Shown here piece by piece: positions 44,987 to 58,031 of a DNA stretch of 64,000 nucleotides. The stretch covers positions 86,366,120-86,430,119 of the forward strand of contig NC_133535.1 in the NCBI RefSeq assembly GCF_048544455.1, given 5' to 3'. Each line of letters opens with the position of its first letter. The stretch's first letter is position 1. The position numbers and the translations under genes are program-made. Under the pieces are notes generated by a model. The model made no database searches, had not been told where the DNA came from, and was given only the letters and a program-made list of their open reading frames with translations. The DNA is from Silene latifolia (lineage: Eukaryota; Streptophyta; Magnoliopsida; Caryophyllales; Caryophyllaceae).

Positions 44987-45769
44987 AACTCCCCCACACT
45001 TGGACTTTTGCTTGTCCCGAGTCAAACTCAAGGAAGGCATTTGGCAAGTCCATAAGCGGGTGTGAGGTTGAATGATCACTCTTCCCTTTCCACACCCTTC
45101 CTTATATCACCCTCTTTGAACAACCACCAATAAAAAGGGAAAATCTAGAAACAAAGTTTTTGACGCTCTCTCTTCACTCACTCCCCCGCCTTATCTCATC
45201 CCTCAAAAAAAGACAAGACAAACCACCAACTCCGACTCCTCATTCAATTCCACCCTTCTTATCTCTCCAAAGTAGTAATGGTCACCCTTGCCTTATCCAA
45301 ATCAATAGCAAGGTGACCTCTCATCCTCCTATTACAATTCATATCACTTATCACCACTTATAACACTCCTTTATCACTCCATGCAATGAAAATTACTCTA
45401 CTTGGTTGGCCAAACTCCACTAAACATAAACAACACAAGTAGCCAAGTTAAAAATCCACCAATTTGGGACAAATTTTCGTGACTCAAAAGAAATTAAATC
45501 CTAGACGTAGCCTCCTTCCAAGACCCTCCTTATCACTCCCTTTTTATCCCTCTATTTTTTTTTTTTTGAAAATCCCTCATTTTGCCTAAGGTGCCCTTTC
45601 GGGTTTTCACCTTAGCTTTTCCTTACCCCTCATGGTGGCTCGCAACTCGTTTCTTCATTTTACCCGGAACGCCCTTTCGGGTTTTCGTTCCGTCCTCGGC
45701 CACCTTCCCATTCTTGCCTTAGGTGCCCACCCTTGTGGGTTTTCTCCTAGCCGGGATTTATTTTTATTT
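44987..45769 (-). other. Gypsy-B2 3' untranslated region with PPT and hairpin array
   Basis: The counterpart of 20276-21056. The PPT-like purine run on the - strand is next to 44986. The three stem-loops are at 45586-45615, 45665-45692 and 45720-45752. The third outer stem has one mismatch here; the first two are perfect. Confidence 0.75.
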
Positions 45770-46014
45770 TTTTGCTCAAAATTACCACGAAATCTCCTTC
45801 CCCCTCATAATTCCGGAACCCCTTCTCCTTCCCATAATCAAAAACCCTTTTCAAACTCACTTCCAATTCCCCTAAACTACCTTCAAATCCAACAAATCAT
45901 CACCTTCAATCTTTTCCCCTTGTCACAAATCACTCCATTTTGTGATTACCACCATCAAATACTTCCCTCTACACACTTTTGACAAATTTTTCCCAAAAAC
46001 CTCAAGAACCCTAG
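45770..46014 (+). repeat. Left arm of the inverted repeat (Gypsy-B2)
   Basis: The counterpart of 21057-21301; inverted complement of 57361-57605. Confidence 0.88.
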
Positions 46015-47989
46015 CTTTTGAGAATCCATTAATTCAAGCTTGAAGTTGGAATTCAAGGGTCCAAAATGGGTTTGGGAGCAACTAAGAGGATCAAGGAGCA
46101 TTTCTTTGTGGAAATCGAGAAGGTATAACAACCTAACTCCACTTTCAATTTTATGCTCTTGTATTAATCCGAAAATTGCTTTGCTTAGTATCTTTATAGG
46201 ATTTTTGTTGATCTGTTGTTGCTAAGTTTGTTGTTGGTGATCAAATTTTTCTGGGTGAGGTAGAGGAAATCACCAGACACAAATTTTTCAGAAATTACAA
46301 AGTGTGCACACCAAGTGTTTGTTGATTTGCCTCATTGAGTGAAAAACTGTTTTGAGTGGTATTTGCATTGCTTTTAATCTTGCAAGGAAGTGTAAGAATG
46401 GCTCCCAAGATGTCAAAGTTGTTTGGAAAAGGGAAATCTAAGAAAAGATGTGTTGAAGCATCCGATTCGGATGTTGAGGAAGTTTTCATGGGGCATGAGG
46501 GCATGACCGCCGCCCAACTGAAAATTTGGTACAAGTTCTTCGCCCCTAAGCCACAAAATGTTATCACAACCAAATTTTTATGCCCCAACACTTTGAAAAA
46601 GCTTGGCCTCTATGACTCCACATTCCCTTTACTTGCTAAGGTGGGGTTAGAGGCCTATCTCCAAAATGAAACTTGGGACAACACATACCGCTCATACACT
46701 TACGAGTTCCTAACCACATTGACCGAACTTGACATGGATGAGAGTGGTGAGGGGTCCTACAAGTTTAGACTCCATCAAAAATGGTATGAGTGCACCCTTT
46801 CACAAGTGAGGGAGATATTAAATATAACCAAAAATCCCGAACCCATCATGGCTAGCAAACGAACCACCTTGGATTTTTGGGATGCACTAACCGACCAAAC
46901 TTCCATCACCAAAGATGACAAAATATTCGTCCTAACCAATCCCCCGCTCTGCATACTTGCCCGTTTCCTTATCACACTTTTCACGGCCGTGGGAGAGCCA
47001 ACCAAAGTGAGTGACCCGATGAAGCTTTATTTGTGGACTATGCTCCCCGAGGGGGTGGGTATTCCGGATTGGGCTAAGCTCTTCATGGATGCATGCTTGC
47101 ATCAAAAATTGAAATCGGCGGGTGGAAACATACATTGTGGTGGACTTGTGACCTTTTTTGTCCGCCATTTCCATGGTCAAATTCCCGAAAGCTAAGAGGC
47201 AAATGAAGCTAGGGGTATTTGTTACTACAATGTATTTGCCCTTCAAGAGTGCCACATGTTTAGAATTCTTCCTACATTACCACTTTCGGGTCATTGGCTT
47301 GGATGAAATGGGTTGTTCTACCTCCGGCTACCTCCCATTACACCTCTCCCTAAGGGACCCATGGCTCGTCATTTCTATTGCCGCCAGGATCCTGACATTG
47401 AGAAAGAACAAGGGGAAGCACCACCTAAAAGGAGGGTGGCTCAAATGGTGGCGGAGAGACAACAACAAGAAATGGAGGAAGAAAGAAGAGAAGAAGGGAG
47501 GGAGCTTGAGAGAATGACAAGTTTTAGCCATCAACTACCGGTTACACAATCAACTTTTGTGCACGATACTCAAATGCACGAAGCCGGAGGGTCCTCCTGT
47601 AACACCCGCGAATTTCTCCATTTGACAGTTAAAATTTATTAAACCGTTCGATTACTTTATTTTATATTTTTTTGAATTATTCAATTTAATTAATTTTATG
47701 CCAAACACGATTTTTATAAAGGAATATTCTAAAGCTCGATTTATATAAAAATACGTATTTTAGTCAGACAATAATAATAGTGACAGTAATAATATTAGTT
47801 TCCGTCTGAAGTTAATATAGACTTGAGACACTTTTTCCGCCTTTTATGAGACCGTCACATTTTCACTTGTGAGACTAATCTTTTCTCGACCTATCGTATT
47901 TCGACAACATACTCACCTACCCTCTTACACTCTACCTTTATATATTATTACATATTATTGTATATTATTATTACTACTACTATTATATA

Positions 47990-48312
47990 CTCCCTCCTAT
48001 TCTACATAAACTTCCCTCTTTCCTTTTTCATTTATTCACAATTCCTTCCCTATTTCCTTATTTAGAAAAGTTTTATACTTATTTTAATCACCTAACCCCA
48101 CAACAATACCCCACCTCCACAACAATACGTATTTTAATCAACTTACCCCACAACAATACTTATTTTAATCACCTCACTCATAATAATACCCCACAATACC
48201 TTCCCTCTCTCCAATTACCAAACTCCACTATAATACTTTACCTTATTTTAATTTCCCTCCTTAATTCTAGTGCCCCCCATGAATAGGGAGGTTTATGTAG
48301 AATAGGAGGGAG
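47990..48312. mobile_element. Stowaway-like MITE in the Gypsy-E 5' LTR
   Basis: Terminal inverted repeats CTCCCTCCTATTCTACATAAAC and the complement ending AGGAGGGAG, with TA duplications at 47988-47989 and 48313-48314. 323 bp, AT-rich, non-coding. The same insertion is in the other LTR. Confidence 0.82.
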
Positions 48313-49845
48313 TATTTTTCTTCTTATTATTAAATATTATTGTTATTGTGGTTGTGGTTATAATGTTATGTCCCACCCCTCCCCCTCATTTTATTCTTTT
48401 GTTTCCTTTCTCTTTTCGTATCACCTGCAACAACGAAACACAACAGCAACAGCAACACCATACAACGCCATTTTCGTCTACCTTCAAACCAAGATCCCTC
48501 CTCCATTTCTCAACCAAACTCCCTTATTTTTGTACCATTAGCTTCTCCTCCTCATTCTCCTTCTTTCTATGTAAAAAAGAGCCAAACTTTCGACTGTTGC
48601 ATTTCGGTCGTCTTTCAAAGGATCCGATTTTAGAGCTTTTCTGTGCCATTTTGGGGTTTAATATCATCGTAGGGCGATTTCTTGGACGTTTAGGAGAGAA
48701 AAAAGGTAACGGTGATAGGTTACTCGACAAAATGTCGGGAATCCGTCCTTCCTACTCGTTTTTACCTTCATTTATCGTAAAGTTTGAGTCTTTGTATGTA
48801 CCTCATGAATGGGGTTGATTTTGTTCCGTGTATGAGTTGTTTTGGTCCCTGTTTTAGGACGGACAAATCAGTCTCGTGGACTGGTGTTCTCGCTTATTTT
48901 GCCTCGCATTAATGCGGTCTCATGTGTACTTATTTTTCCCGCTTTGAAAACCTCGTTTTGGACTGTTGAGCCTTGTTTTTACCGGGTCTTGAACTGCTTT
49001 ACCTCTGTTTGAGGACTGTTTTTTGGTGCGGGGAAAGACGAAGTGCGGTCTGGCCGCGACATTGGACTAACTGTGAGTGGCAAGGGCTGGTGGTTGTACG
49101 GCCATAAAGTGGCTGATGACCAGGCTTGTTGGTCACGGTGCCAAGCCATACCCCTCCCTTATTTCCTCCTCTGATTGTGGTTTCGTTTTGTGTGTGATGG
49201 TGGGTGTTGGGCTCACTGACTTTTACTTCGTGGGCTCAACTCCTCATATTTGTTGGACCCAAATTCTTAAAAGTTTTGGACTCATATTCTTATCTCATTT
49301 GGACTCACTACTTTTGTATCTTTGGACTCACGTTGTCACATGTATTCGATTGTATGCATTTCGTAAATTTTCATATAACGTAAATTATTCATTATCATTC
49401 ATTATGTCTTATTTAATCGGCATGTTAAATTATAAAATGAAATATTTATCTGGATAAGACAAGTATGAGATATTTATTGTTACATAATTATTAGTGAAGG
49501 GTCATACCCTTGATAATGTCTTGTATTGTTCGGTGGTGTGAGTCGTGGTCCTATCGGACACTAGGGGTGAGCCATAGGCCCTCTAGTTGTGATATGATCG
49601 TCGGGACCGATGTTCCCATCCGTACTTATGGTGAGATGCAAGCCATAAGTATGAGTGTGACATTAATAATCCCGTCCCATGTACTTGTTTGTTGTACTTG
49701 TTTATTCTATTTAACCGGCATGTATAATTATGAAAGGAAATGTTTATTTATATGTTACAAGCATGAAAAGGTTATTATAAATATTTACTTGTAAGAGTCG
49801 TATTCGTGTAGAAATGCCATATTACCATCGTATGTGCATGACATA

Positions 49846-49985
49846 CATTTTTGCCCTGCTTGTGCTGTTCTTGCAAGCACGGGTTTGACCTACTTGTGTT
49901 GTTCTGGCAAGTATGGCTTTGCCCTACTTCTGCTGTTCTGGCAAGTACGGCTTTTGGCCACTTGTGTTGTTCTGGCAAGTGAGTC
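49846..49985 (+). repeat. Tandem repeat in the Gypsy-E 5' LTR, about 37-39 bp units
   Basis: About four diverged units sharing TGTTGTTCTGGCAAGTA and a CTTTGG-like part. The 3' LTR has the same array at 55758-55895. Repeats are adjacent without spacers, so this is not a CRISPR. Confidence 0.75.
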
Positions 49986-50798
49986 TTATCTTAGTCTTTC
50001 TGCCACTTTCGTACTGTTCTGGCGATTGGGGTACTCGGTCTCCTTAGTAGTCGAGTCTTGGGTCCGTGCTGTGCTGGCGCACGTCGAATCGGGATGTACA
50101 CCCGAGAATCTGCAGATTTAGACTAGGACCGTATTATTATCGTAGTCCTACCCGGGGAAATTATAATCTAAGAGTGATAAATGTCTTGCATTATTTGGAT
50201 GGTTACTTTGGTCATATCTCCTTGAAATACGTGCTCGTGGTTAAGTGGTCGTGTATGTTTCCTTGTCTTTTTTCTCCATCTATTTATTGTTGCTTATACC
50301 TTACCTGTTTATTCCATCATTTCTTTATTCCTTGTTGGTTTAAACACGTATGATCCCATGTTTAGTTATGAATCGATACACTCATGTCTTATCTAATATG
50401 ATTGTTTGTTTATGTTCTTTGTTATGTTCGTTTTGACATATTGTGGCTGGGAGAACCTTAAGTTACTCCCCACTGACTGTGGTGTTCATGTTTACATGAA
50501 TGACAGGTGGTGAAGATGCTTACGTGGGGAAGACGTGTGGGCTAGCGAGAACTAAACCCTTGGACCTTAGTTGCTAGTTTAGAAACACTTTATATGTTTA
50601 TTCATGGGATATCTTTTCCCCGTTTTCTAGACTCGGGTTGTAATAACCTAAATTTGTCTATTGTTGTATTTGTTTCTTTTCGATAGTGGCACCCGCGTGC
50701 TATTCTTTAACTAATAATTTTAAAAGTTTTTAAAATCTCAGAAATTTCCGCTTTAATTTATTAGTTATATTTTCCGCTTTATCGCGGGGTGTCACAGT

Positions 50799-50811
50799 TG
50801 GTATCAGAGCC
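50799..50811 (+). other. Gypsy-E primer binding site (initiator tRNA-Met)
   Basis: TGGTATCAGAGCC two bases after the 5' LTR, the common plant retrotransposon PBS. Confidence 0.88.
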
Positions 50812-53247
50812 TATGTTGCTCCCGACGCACACACGTGTACCCCAAATTTAAACTTGAACTTGACCTTGAATAATGAATGAGAGATGGGTAGACTTAAGGA
50901 CCTAAGGTGGTAGTCTGTAGTGTGTTTGCTCTTTGTTAGGATCTAACATGTTTGTTAATTGTCATTTAATATTTGTTGTGCCCTTGGACCAATGACCGTG
51001 AGTTTAGCTACATGAAGATCAAGATTTGGTGCCTATTGCCAGAAATTGAAGATTTGCTCAACTTTGAAGAATGCTTCTACTTCCTTGAAGATGTTCCTCA
51101 TTCTTGGTGTACCTTGTCTTATTCCTTATCTCTTCTGTTTATCCTTCTTCTAAACTCTTTTTTGTTTTACTTTGAAAGCTACTCTTGTACTCCTAACTTG
51201 TCCTTTGTTCCTTGCTTATCATCCCTTAACGCCTTTTGATGGTACTCTTTCTTTTGAGGAATGTTGACCTTGGTTGAAAATTTGACTTTTGAGGAGATTG
51301 TTGTGTTTGACCCTTAAACCTGGTTTTGAGAGTATTTGATGTTGAAAAGACTTAGGTAGTGTGATGAGACATACTTGATGGTTCTTATACCTAGATCCTT
51401 GATAGAGTGAGTATATTTGACTGGTGGATTTTGTGTGTCAAGTGTGAGTTGCATTGGTTACTAAGGTTATAGAATTTGGTTTTGTTGTTTATGTTGGGAT
51501 ACTAGTGCTTAGTACTTGACCTAAGGTGGATGAAATTGAATGGTGGATTTGAGGATATAGAATTGACTAAGTAAGTCGAGTTTTTGATTGGCTTCCATAA
51601 TCACTTTGGACATGAGAGTTTGATAATGTGTATAACCATATGAGAAAAGCTAATGGTGGGATTATTAGTTGGTTTAAGTGAGTGATATTGATTACTACTT
51701 GAGATATAGTATGAAAGTGGGAGTAAACTACATTGTTGGGAAGTCTTAGCACTTGTTTTAGTAACTAGAAAGGATAATGGTATGGTTGACACCAATTGTT
51801 AAGTTAAAGAACATATTTTCAATTTATGGAGTCAGAATGAGGAAATATGAGGTGATAAAGTGTTGTTACAACTAAGACCTTGTTCTTGAGAACTCGATGG
51901 TAGGTAAAGTTCTAGGATATCGGATTTGAAATAATATACCTTGGGATTTTGATTGAGGATTTTACCATTTTGAGAAACTCATAGTTGACACTTGTTGGAT
52001 ATGAGTATATAGCTTTGTTGGAAGTTTTGACCTGATCTTGTGGAAGTCGTTTGTAGATGTTTGATGTTTTGGAGTAGTGAGATCACACTTATTGTGGAGT
52101 ACCTTGTTTCATGGAATTGCTTAGGATGAAGTAACGTAAGTGTTTCGAGGAAACCCTTGGAAGTGTTGTGATTATAAGTTTTGGGGTTAGGAAGTTTTCG
52201 GAACCATTTGGATGATGATGTTGTTTGAAATATGAGTACCTGGCGTTTCCTGCTTGTCTAATTTCCTTTCTTCTATGACCATAAGCTTACTGTTCATACC
52301 TCTCTTCCTCGCTTCATCGTGCTCCTCCTTTAAGTTTGATGCTGGTAACCTATAAAGCTCTATCTTTAACATCCTTGCTGATTTGACTTCGAATCTTGCC
52401 CTATGAAATTCGTCATAGCTCTTTTGATTAGTTAACTTTGAACTCTCTTAACGTACTTTGTTTTTATGCTATCTAAGTTACTTTACTTTTGAACAACTTC
52501 TAAACTTTCAAGCTACCAGTTTTGATCCGTTGTTAAAAGTTTATGTTACTTTTGCAAAACCTTACCTATTTAAAAATTTGAAAAAAAAAATGAAAATTTG
52601 ATTTAATTCCATATTTGTTCCTTGAGTATAGACTTCTTTATCATGATTTTAATGGCTAAACCCGAGATTTCTTTAAATTTTACCCAATTTATGTTAACTT
52701 TGATCTATTTTTGACTTCTTTGCCAAGTATCATTTTACATTTTCAGGAATTAGATTCCCTTTTGAGTTTAAAAGTGAAACTTTTATCTCCAACCTGGCTT
52801 TTGCAAAAGGAAATTTGAAGTAGACTATCTTTTTCTTTTGATTTTGACGTTGATCAGATGTTAGAACTCGTTATTGGAGACGTTTGATAACTTGTTCTAC
52901 GCTTGTCGGCGAATGATTTTTGTTTTAAATTCGTCTTTGACTTGGAAAGTGAGCGTTCTTGTGTGCACGACAAGAGCAATTTCGTTCCATGAATGAGACT
53001 TATACTTTTGAAAACTCTCCGTTAATATTTTTGAAAGTCTTTTGATTTTGATTCATACAAATGATTTGCCTGTCGACTTGGGTCTGTTGGAAAATTTTTA
53101 GTTGAAACTTTTGAAAGAATTTTAATTCCTACAAGTAACCTTTTACCGTTTTGGTTACCGATTTTAAAAGTCAAGTTTTATTTTCATATAAACTTTCACT
53201 TCAACTTTTAAGTTTCGAGGACGAAACTTTTTAAAACATGGGGTGAT
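50812..53247 (+). other. Gypsy-E internal region, non-coding
   Basis: Nothing recognisable as gag, protease, RT or integrase; the longest ORFs are under 90 codons and T-rich. The end, TTTCGAGGACGAAACTT followed by ACATGGGGTGAT, is like the 3' border of chromovirus elements and should hold the polypurine tract. Confidence 0.75.
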
Positions 53248-56200
53248 TGTAACACCCGCTAATTTCTCCTTTTGACAGTTAAAATTTATTAAACCGTTCA
53301 ATTACTTTATTTTACATTTTTTTTTGAATTATTCAATTTAATTAATTTTATGGCAAACACGATTTTTATAAAAGGAATATTCTAAAGCTCGATTTATATA
53401 AAAATACGTATTTTAGTCAGACAATAATAATAGTGATAGTAATAATATTAGTTTCCGTCTGAAGTTAATATAGACTTGAGACACTTTTTCCGCCTTTTAT
53501 GAGACCGTCACATTTTCACTTGTGAGACTAATCTTTTCTCGACCTATCGTATTTCGACAACATACTCACCTACCCTCTTACACTCTACCTTTATATATTA
53601 TTACATATTATTGTATATTATTATTACTACTACTATTATATACTCCCTCTTATTCTACATAAACTTCCCTCTTTCCTTTTTCATTTATTCACAATTCCTT
53701 CCCTATTTCCTTATTTAGAAAAGTTTTATACTTATTTTAATCACCTAACCCCACAACAATACCCCACCTCCACAACAATACTTATTTTAATCAACTTTCC
53801 CCACAACAATACTTATTTTAATCACCTCACTCATAATAATACCCCACAATACATTCCCTCTCTCCAATTACCAAACTCCACTATAATACTTTACCTTATT
53901 TTAATTTCCCTCCTTAATTCTAGTGCCCCCATGAATAGGGAGGTTTATGTAGAATAGGAGGGAGTATTTTTCTTCTTATTATTAAATATTATTGTTATTG
54001 TGGTTGTGGTTATAATGCCGTGTCCCACCCCTCCCCCTCATTTTCTTCTTTTGTTTCCTTTCTCTTTTCGTATCACCTGCAACAACGAAACACAACAGCA
54101 ACAGCAACACCATACAACGCCATTTTTGTCTACCTTCAAACCAAGATCCCTCCTCCATTTCTCAACCAAACTCCCTTATTTTTGTACCATTAGCTTCCCC
54201 TCCTCATTCTCCTTCTTTCTATGTAAAAAAGAGCCAAACTTTCGTCTGTTGCATTTCGGTCGTCTTTCAAAGGATCCGGTTTTAGAGCTTTTCTGTGCCA
54301 TTTTGTGGTTTAATATCATCGTAGGGCGATTTCTTGGACGTTTAGGAGAGCAAAAAGGTAACGGTGATAGGTTACTCGACAAAATGTCGGGAATCCGTCC
54401 TTCCTACTCGTTTTTACCTTCATTTATCGTAAAGTTTGAGTCTTTGTATGTACCTCATGAATGAGGTTGATTTTGTGTTGAAAATGGTCATTTTGCACGG
54501 TTGATTGGAGGTCTTGGACTCGTTTCAGACTGGAATCGGGTATGGGGGTAGTTGTTGAGTTCAGTACTCACTCCGTGTTTGTAAGTTGCTGCCATTCCCG
54601 TTTCTGCCCTTTTTTTAGTATTCTTGGACGACATTGGTGCTGGTTATTTGTATCGAAAGCATGTTTGATCCGTCTTGCCTTGCCCTCGATTCTACGTCTT
54701 AAATTTAGACAAAAAGGGCTGCTAGAACTCCCTTTTTGTACCGTGTATGAGTTGTTTTGGTCCCTGTTTTGGGACGGACAAATCAGTCCTGTGGACTGGT
54801 GTTCTCGCTTATTTTGCCTCGCATTAATGTGGTCTCATGTGTACTTATTTTTCCCGCTTTGAAAACCTCATTTTGGACTGTTGAGCCTTGTTTTATACCG
54901 GGTCTTGAACTGCTTTACCTCTGTTTGAGAACTGTTTTTGGTGCGGGGAAAGGCGAAGTGCGGTCTGGGCGCGACATTGGACTGCCTGTGAGTGGCAAGG
55001 GCTGGTGGTTGTACGGCCATAAGGTGGCTGATGACCAGGCTGTTGGTCACGGTGCCAAGCCATACCCCTCCCTTATTTCCTCCTCTGATTGTGGTTTCGT
55101 TTTGTGTGTGATGGTGGGTGTTGGGCTCACTGACTTTTACTTCGTGGGCTCAACTCCTCATATTTGTTGGACCCAAATTCTTAAAAGTTTTGGAATCATA
55201 TTCTTATCTCTTCTGGACTCACTACTTTTGTATCTTTGGACTCACGTTGTCACATGTATTCGATTGTATGCATTTCGTAAATTTTTATATAACGTAAATT
55301 ATTCATTATCATTCATTATGTCTTATTTAATCGACATGTTAAATTATAAAATGAAATATTTATCTGCATAAGACAAGTATGAGATATTTATTGTTACATA
55401 ATTATTAGTGAAGGGTCATACCCTTGATAATATCTTGTATTGTTCGGTGGTGTGAGTCGTGGTCCTATCGGACACTAGGGGTGAGCCATAGGCCCTCTAG
55501 TTGCGATATGATCGTCGGGACCGATGTTCCCATCCGTACTTATGGTGAGATGCAAGCCATAATTATGAGTGTGACATTAATAATCCCGTCCCATGTACTT
55601 GTTTGTTGTACTTGTTTAATCTATTTAACCGGCATGTATAATTATGAAAGAAAATGTTTATTTATATGTTACAAGAATGAAAAGATTATTATAAATATTT
55701 ACTTGTAAGAGTCGTATTCTTGTAGAAATGCCATATTACCATCGTATGTTCTTGACATACATTTTTGCCCTGCTTGTGCTGTTCTGGCAAGCACGGGTTT
55801 GACCTACTTGTGTTGTTCGGGCAAGTACGGCTTTGGCCTACTTGTGCTGTTCTGGCAAGTACGGCTTTTGGCCACTTCTACTGTTCTGGTAAGTGAGTCT
55901 TATCTTAGTCTTTCCGCCACTTTCGTGCTGTTCTGGCGATTGGGATACTCGGTCTCCTTAGTAGTCGAGTCTTGGGTACGTGCTGTGCTGGCGCAAGTTG
56001 AATCGGGATATACACCCGAGAATCTGCAGATTTTGACTAGGACCGTATTATTATCGTAGTCCTACCCGGGGAAATTATAGTCAAAGAGTGATAAATGTCT
56101 TGCATTATTTGGATGGTTACTTTGGTCATATCTCCTTGAAATATGTGCTCGTGGTTAAGTGGTCGTGTCTGTTTCCTTGTCTTTCTTCTCCATCTATTTA

Positions 56201-56710
56201 TTGTTGCTTATGCCTTACCTGTTTATTCCATCATTTCTTTATTCCTTGTTGGTTTAAACACGTATGATCCCATGTTTAGTTATGATTCGATTCACTCATG
56301 TCTTATCTAATATGATTGTTTGTTTATGTTCTTTGTTATGTTCGTTTTGACATATTGTGGCTGGGAGAACCTTAAGTTACTCCCCACTGATTGTGGCGTT
56401 CATGTTTACATGAATGACAGATGGTGAAGATGCTTACGTGGGGAAGACGTGTGGGATGGCGAGAACTAAACCCTTGGACCTTAGTTGCTAGTTTAGAAAC
56501 ACTTTATATGTTTATTCGTGGGATATCTTTTCCCCATTTTCTAGACTCGGGTTGTAATAACCTAAATTTGTCTATTGTTGTATTTGTTTCTTTTCGATAG
56601 TGGCACCCGCGTGCTATTCTTTAACTAATAATTTTAAAAGTTTTTAAAATCTCACAAATTTCCGCTTTAATTTATTAGTTATATTTTTCGCTTTATCGCG
56701 GGGTGTCACA
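53248..56710 (+). repeat. Gypsy-E 3' LTR
   Basis: 3463 bp, the fuller copy. It carries the segment (about 54475-54740) deleted from the 5' LTR, the MITE (53643-53964) and the tandem repeat (55758-55895). Confidence 0.9.
53643..53964. mobile_element. Stowaway-like MITE in the Gypsy-E 3' LTR
   Basis: The same site and ends as the 5' LTR copy, with TA at 53641-53642 and 53965-53966. Presence in both LTRs means it was already in the parent element. Confidence 0.82.
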
Positions 56711-57360
56711 CCTCCATTCCCAACGTGGAACCTTGGCAACAAAAGATGTTTCAATACATTGAAGACACCTGGGGGACTCTAGAGGCAATTAGTGGGAGGG
56801 TTGAGTGCTCCCATTCTTGGCAACAACTACATGGGCCAAGATTAGAGAGCTTGGATTAATTTCGAAATTCTTTTGAAGAGCATAAAAGGTTGGGGGATGA
56901 GGCCGAATTGGCCCAAATGAAGATGCTTGAAGGAATAGAAAAGAGGCAAGAAAAGTCTTCCAATTGGCAACAACAACAAGCCAAGCTTTGGGGAGACAAT
57001 CAAGCCAGTATATTGAAGATTCCTACCATGATGCTCAAGCCCAAGGGGATTCCTTTAGCCTCATTCAAGGCCTATTTGGCATGACGCTCCACCAACATGA
57101 ACCCCAATACCAACCCACCATTAGTGAGTCCCAAGTTGATGAAGCCTACATGAGGCCTAAGAGAGAAAGAGAAAGAAGAGAAAGAAGAAGAAGAAGAAAC
57201 CAAGGGGCCTATGAGCAAGGTGAAGACTTGGGCCCCTCCAACAACTACTCTTGAGAAGGTGATGACACTCCTCCACATTGAGGACAATGTGGCATGTAAG
57301 TGTTGGGGAGTGAGATGTTTGTAACATATGTACATTCATGTTTTTGATGTAAAAAAAAAG

Positions 57361-57605
57361 TTAGGGTTCTTGAGGTTTTTGGGGAAAATTTGTCAAAAGT
57401 GTGTAGAGGGAGGTATTTGATGGTGGTAATCACAAAATGGAGTGATTTGTGACAAGGGGAAAAGATTGAAGGTGATGATTTATGGGATTTAAAGGTAGTT
57501 TAGGGGAATTGGAAGTGAGTTTGAAAAGGGTTTTTGATTATGGGAAGGAGAAGGGGTTCCGGAATTATGAGGGGGAAGGAGCTTTCGTGGTAATTTTGAG
57601 CAAAA
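57361..57605 (-). repeat. Right arm of the inverted repeat (Gypsy-B2)
   Basis: Inverted complement of 45770-46014. An A9 run (57351-57359) lies just inside it. Confidence 0.88.
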
Positions 57606-57625
57606 GAACCGCACTGTTCAGCCTA

Positions 57626-57680
57626 GGGCGCAGGCTGCGTCATATAGCGCAGGCCTACGTAGGAAGATGCAGGCTGCGTT
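57626..57680. repeat. CGCAGGCTGCG cluster between integrase and the inverted module (Gypsy-B2)
   Basis: Three units, one fewer than the B1 counterpart (23862-23935). Confidence 0.78.
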
Positions 57681-58031
57681 TGAGTCTGCCCGTGTGCTCA
57701 AAATTTGGCTTTTGGAATTTTTCTTTCTTATGGTATAGTGAGTCTCCCCCACACTTAAATCATCCTTCACATCCAAATTGCCGAGTCGACCCTTTTCAAT
57801 GCCTTTTCCCATGCTCACTAGACCATCAAATCTCCACAAGAGCATTAGTAACTTCCATGTATTTTTGATGCAATTTAATTTTTAACAAGGATTTAAATGT
57901 ACGGAATTTAATTGACAAGAATGTAAATTCTATCTACGAAAGCGGTAAATTCTACACTAGAAAGGGAATATTTACAAACTTGTGCCGTATTTTTAATGTC
58001 GATGGCTCGACGTAGTCATTTGCTTGAGAAT

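Larger units (their letters stand above)
47598..50796 (+). repeat. Gypsy-E 5' LTR
   Basis: 3199 bp. Relative to the 3' LTR it lacks about 265 bp (between GATTTTGT at 48820-48827 and CCGTGTATGAG), removed between short TTTTGT repeats. It contains a MITE at 47990-48312 and a tandem repeat at 49846-49985. An apparent 156-codon ORF at 48348-48818 is LTR sequence, not a supported gene. Confidence 0.9.
47598..56710 (+). mobile_element. Gypsy-E: large-LTR non-autonomous element, chromovirus-like ends
   Basis: TGTAACACCC...GGTGTCACA, 9113 bp, TSD CCTCC (47593-47597, 56711-56715); the empty site is 22878-22882 in B1. LTRs are 47598-50796 and 53248-56710. PBS TGGTATCAGAGCC fits initiator tRNA-Met. The internal region of 2.45 kb has no gag or pol. 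The LTR start and PBS resemble Tekay-type chromoviruses, a likely helper group. By size and lack of coding it fits the LARD class. Strand is given by PBS and PPT. Confidence 0.9.
46398..57254 (+). pseudogene. Gypsy-B2 env-like ORF, antisense to pol, split by Gypsy-E
   Basis: ATG 46398 (MAPKMSK) opens 266 codons to a TAA at 47193-47195. The same phase continues with one more stop near 47306 to 47597, resumes after Gypsy-E at 56711 and ends at TGA 57252-57254. KFLCPNTLKKLGLY and TYRSYTYEFLTTL match the Gypsy-A env-like ORF. The middle is Glu/Arg/Gln-rich (QMVAERQQQEMEEERREE), then a WQQ-containing probable coiled coil and a basic RRERRRRR segment before an acidic end. This is the better preserved of the two Gypsy-B copies. 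It is on the strand opposite to gag-pol, and ATTGAGGACAATG follows it at 57277. Confidence 0.82.

Noticed and set aside
48348..48818. 156-codon ORF in the Gypsy-E LTR, repeated at 54000-54464
   Set aside because: It lies within both LTRs, is rich in low-complexity Ser/Phe/Pro/Gln stretches and matches no family I recognise. Its repetition is explained by LTR duplication.
49846..49985. CRISPR-like repeat
   Set aside because: Units are directly adjacent and diverged, with no unique spacers, and the genome is a plant.
54757..55371. 204-codon ORF in the Gypsy-E 3' LTR
   Set aside because: The 5' LTR counterpart is broken by small indels and no domain is visible, so chance opening is likely.
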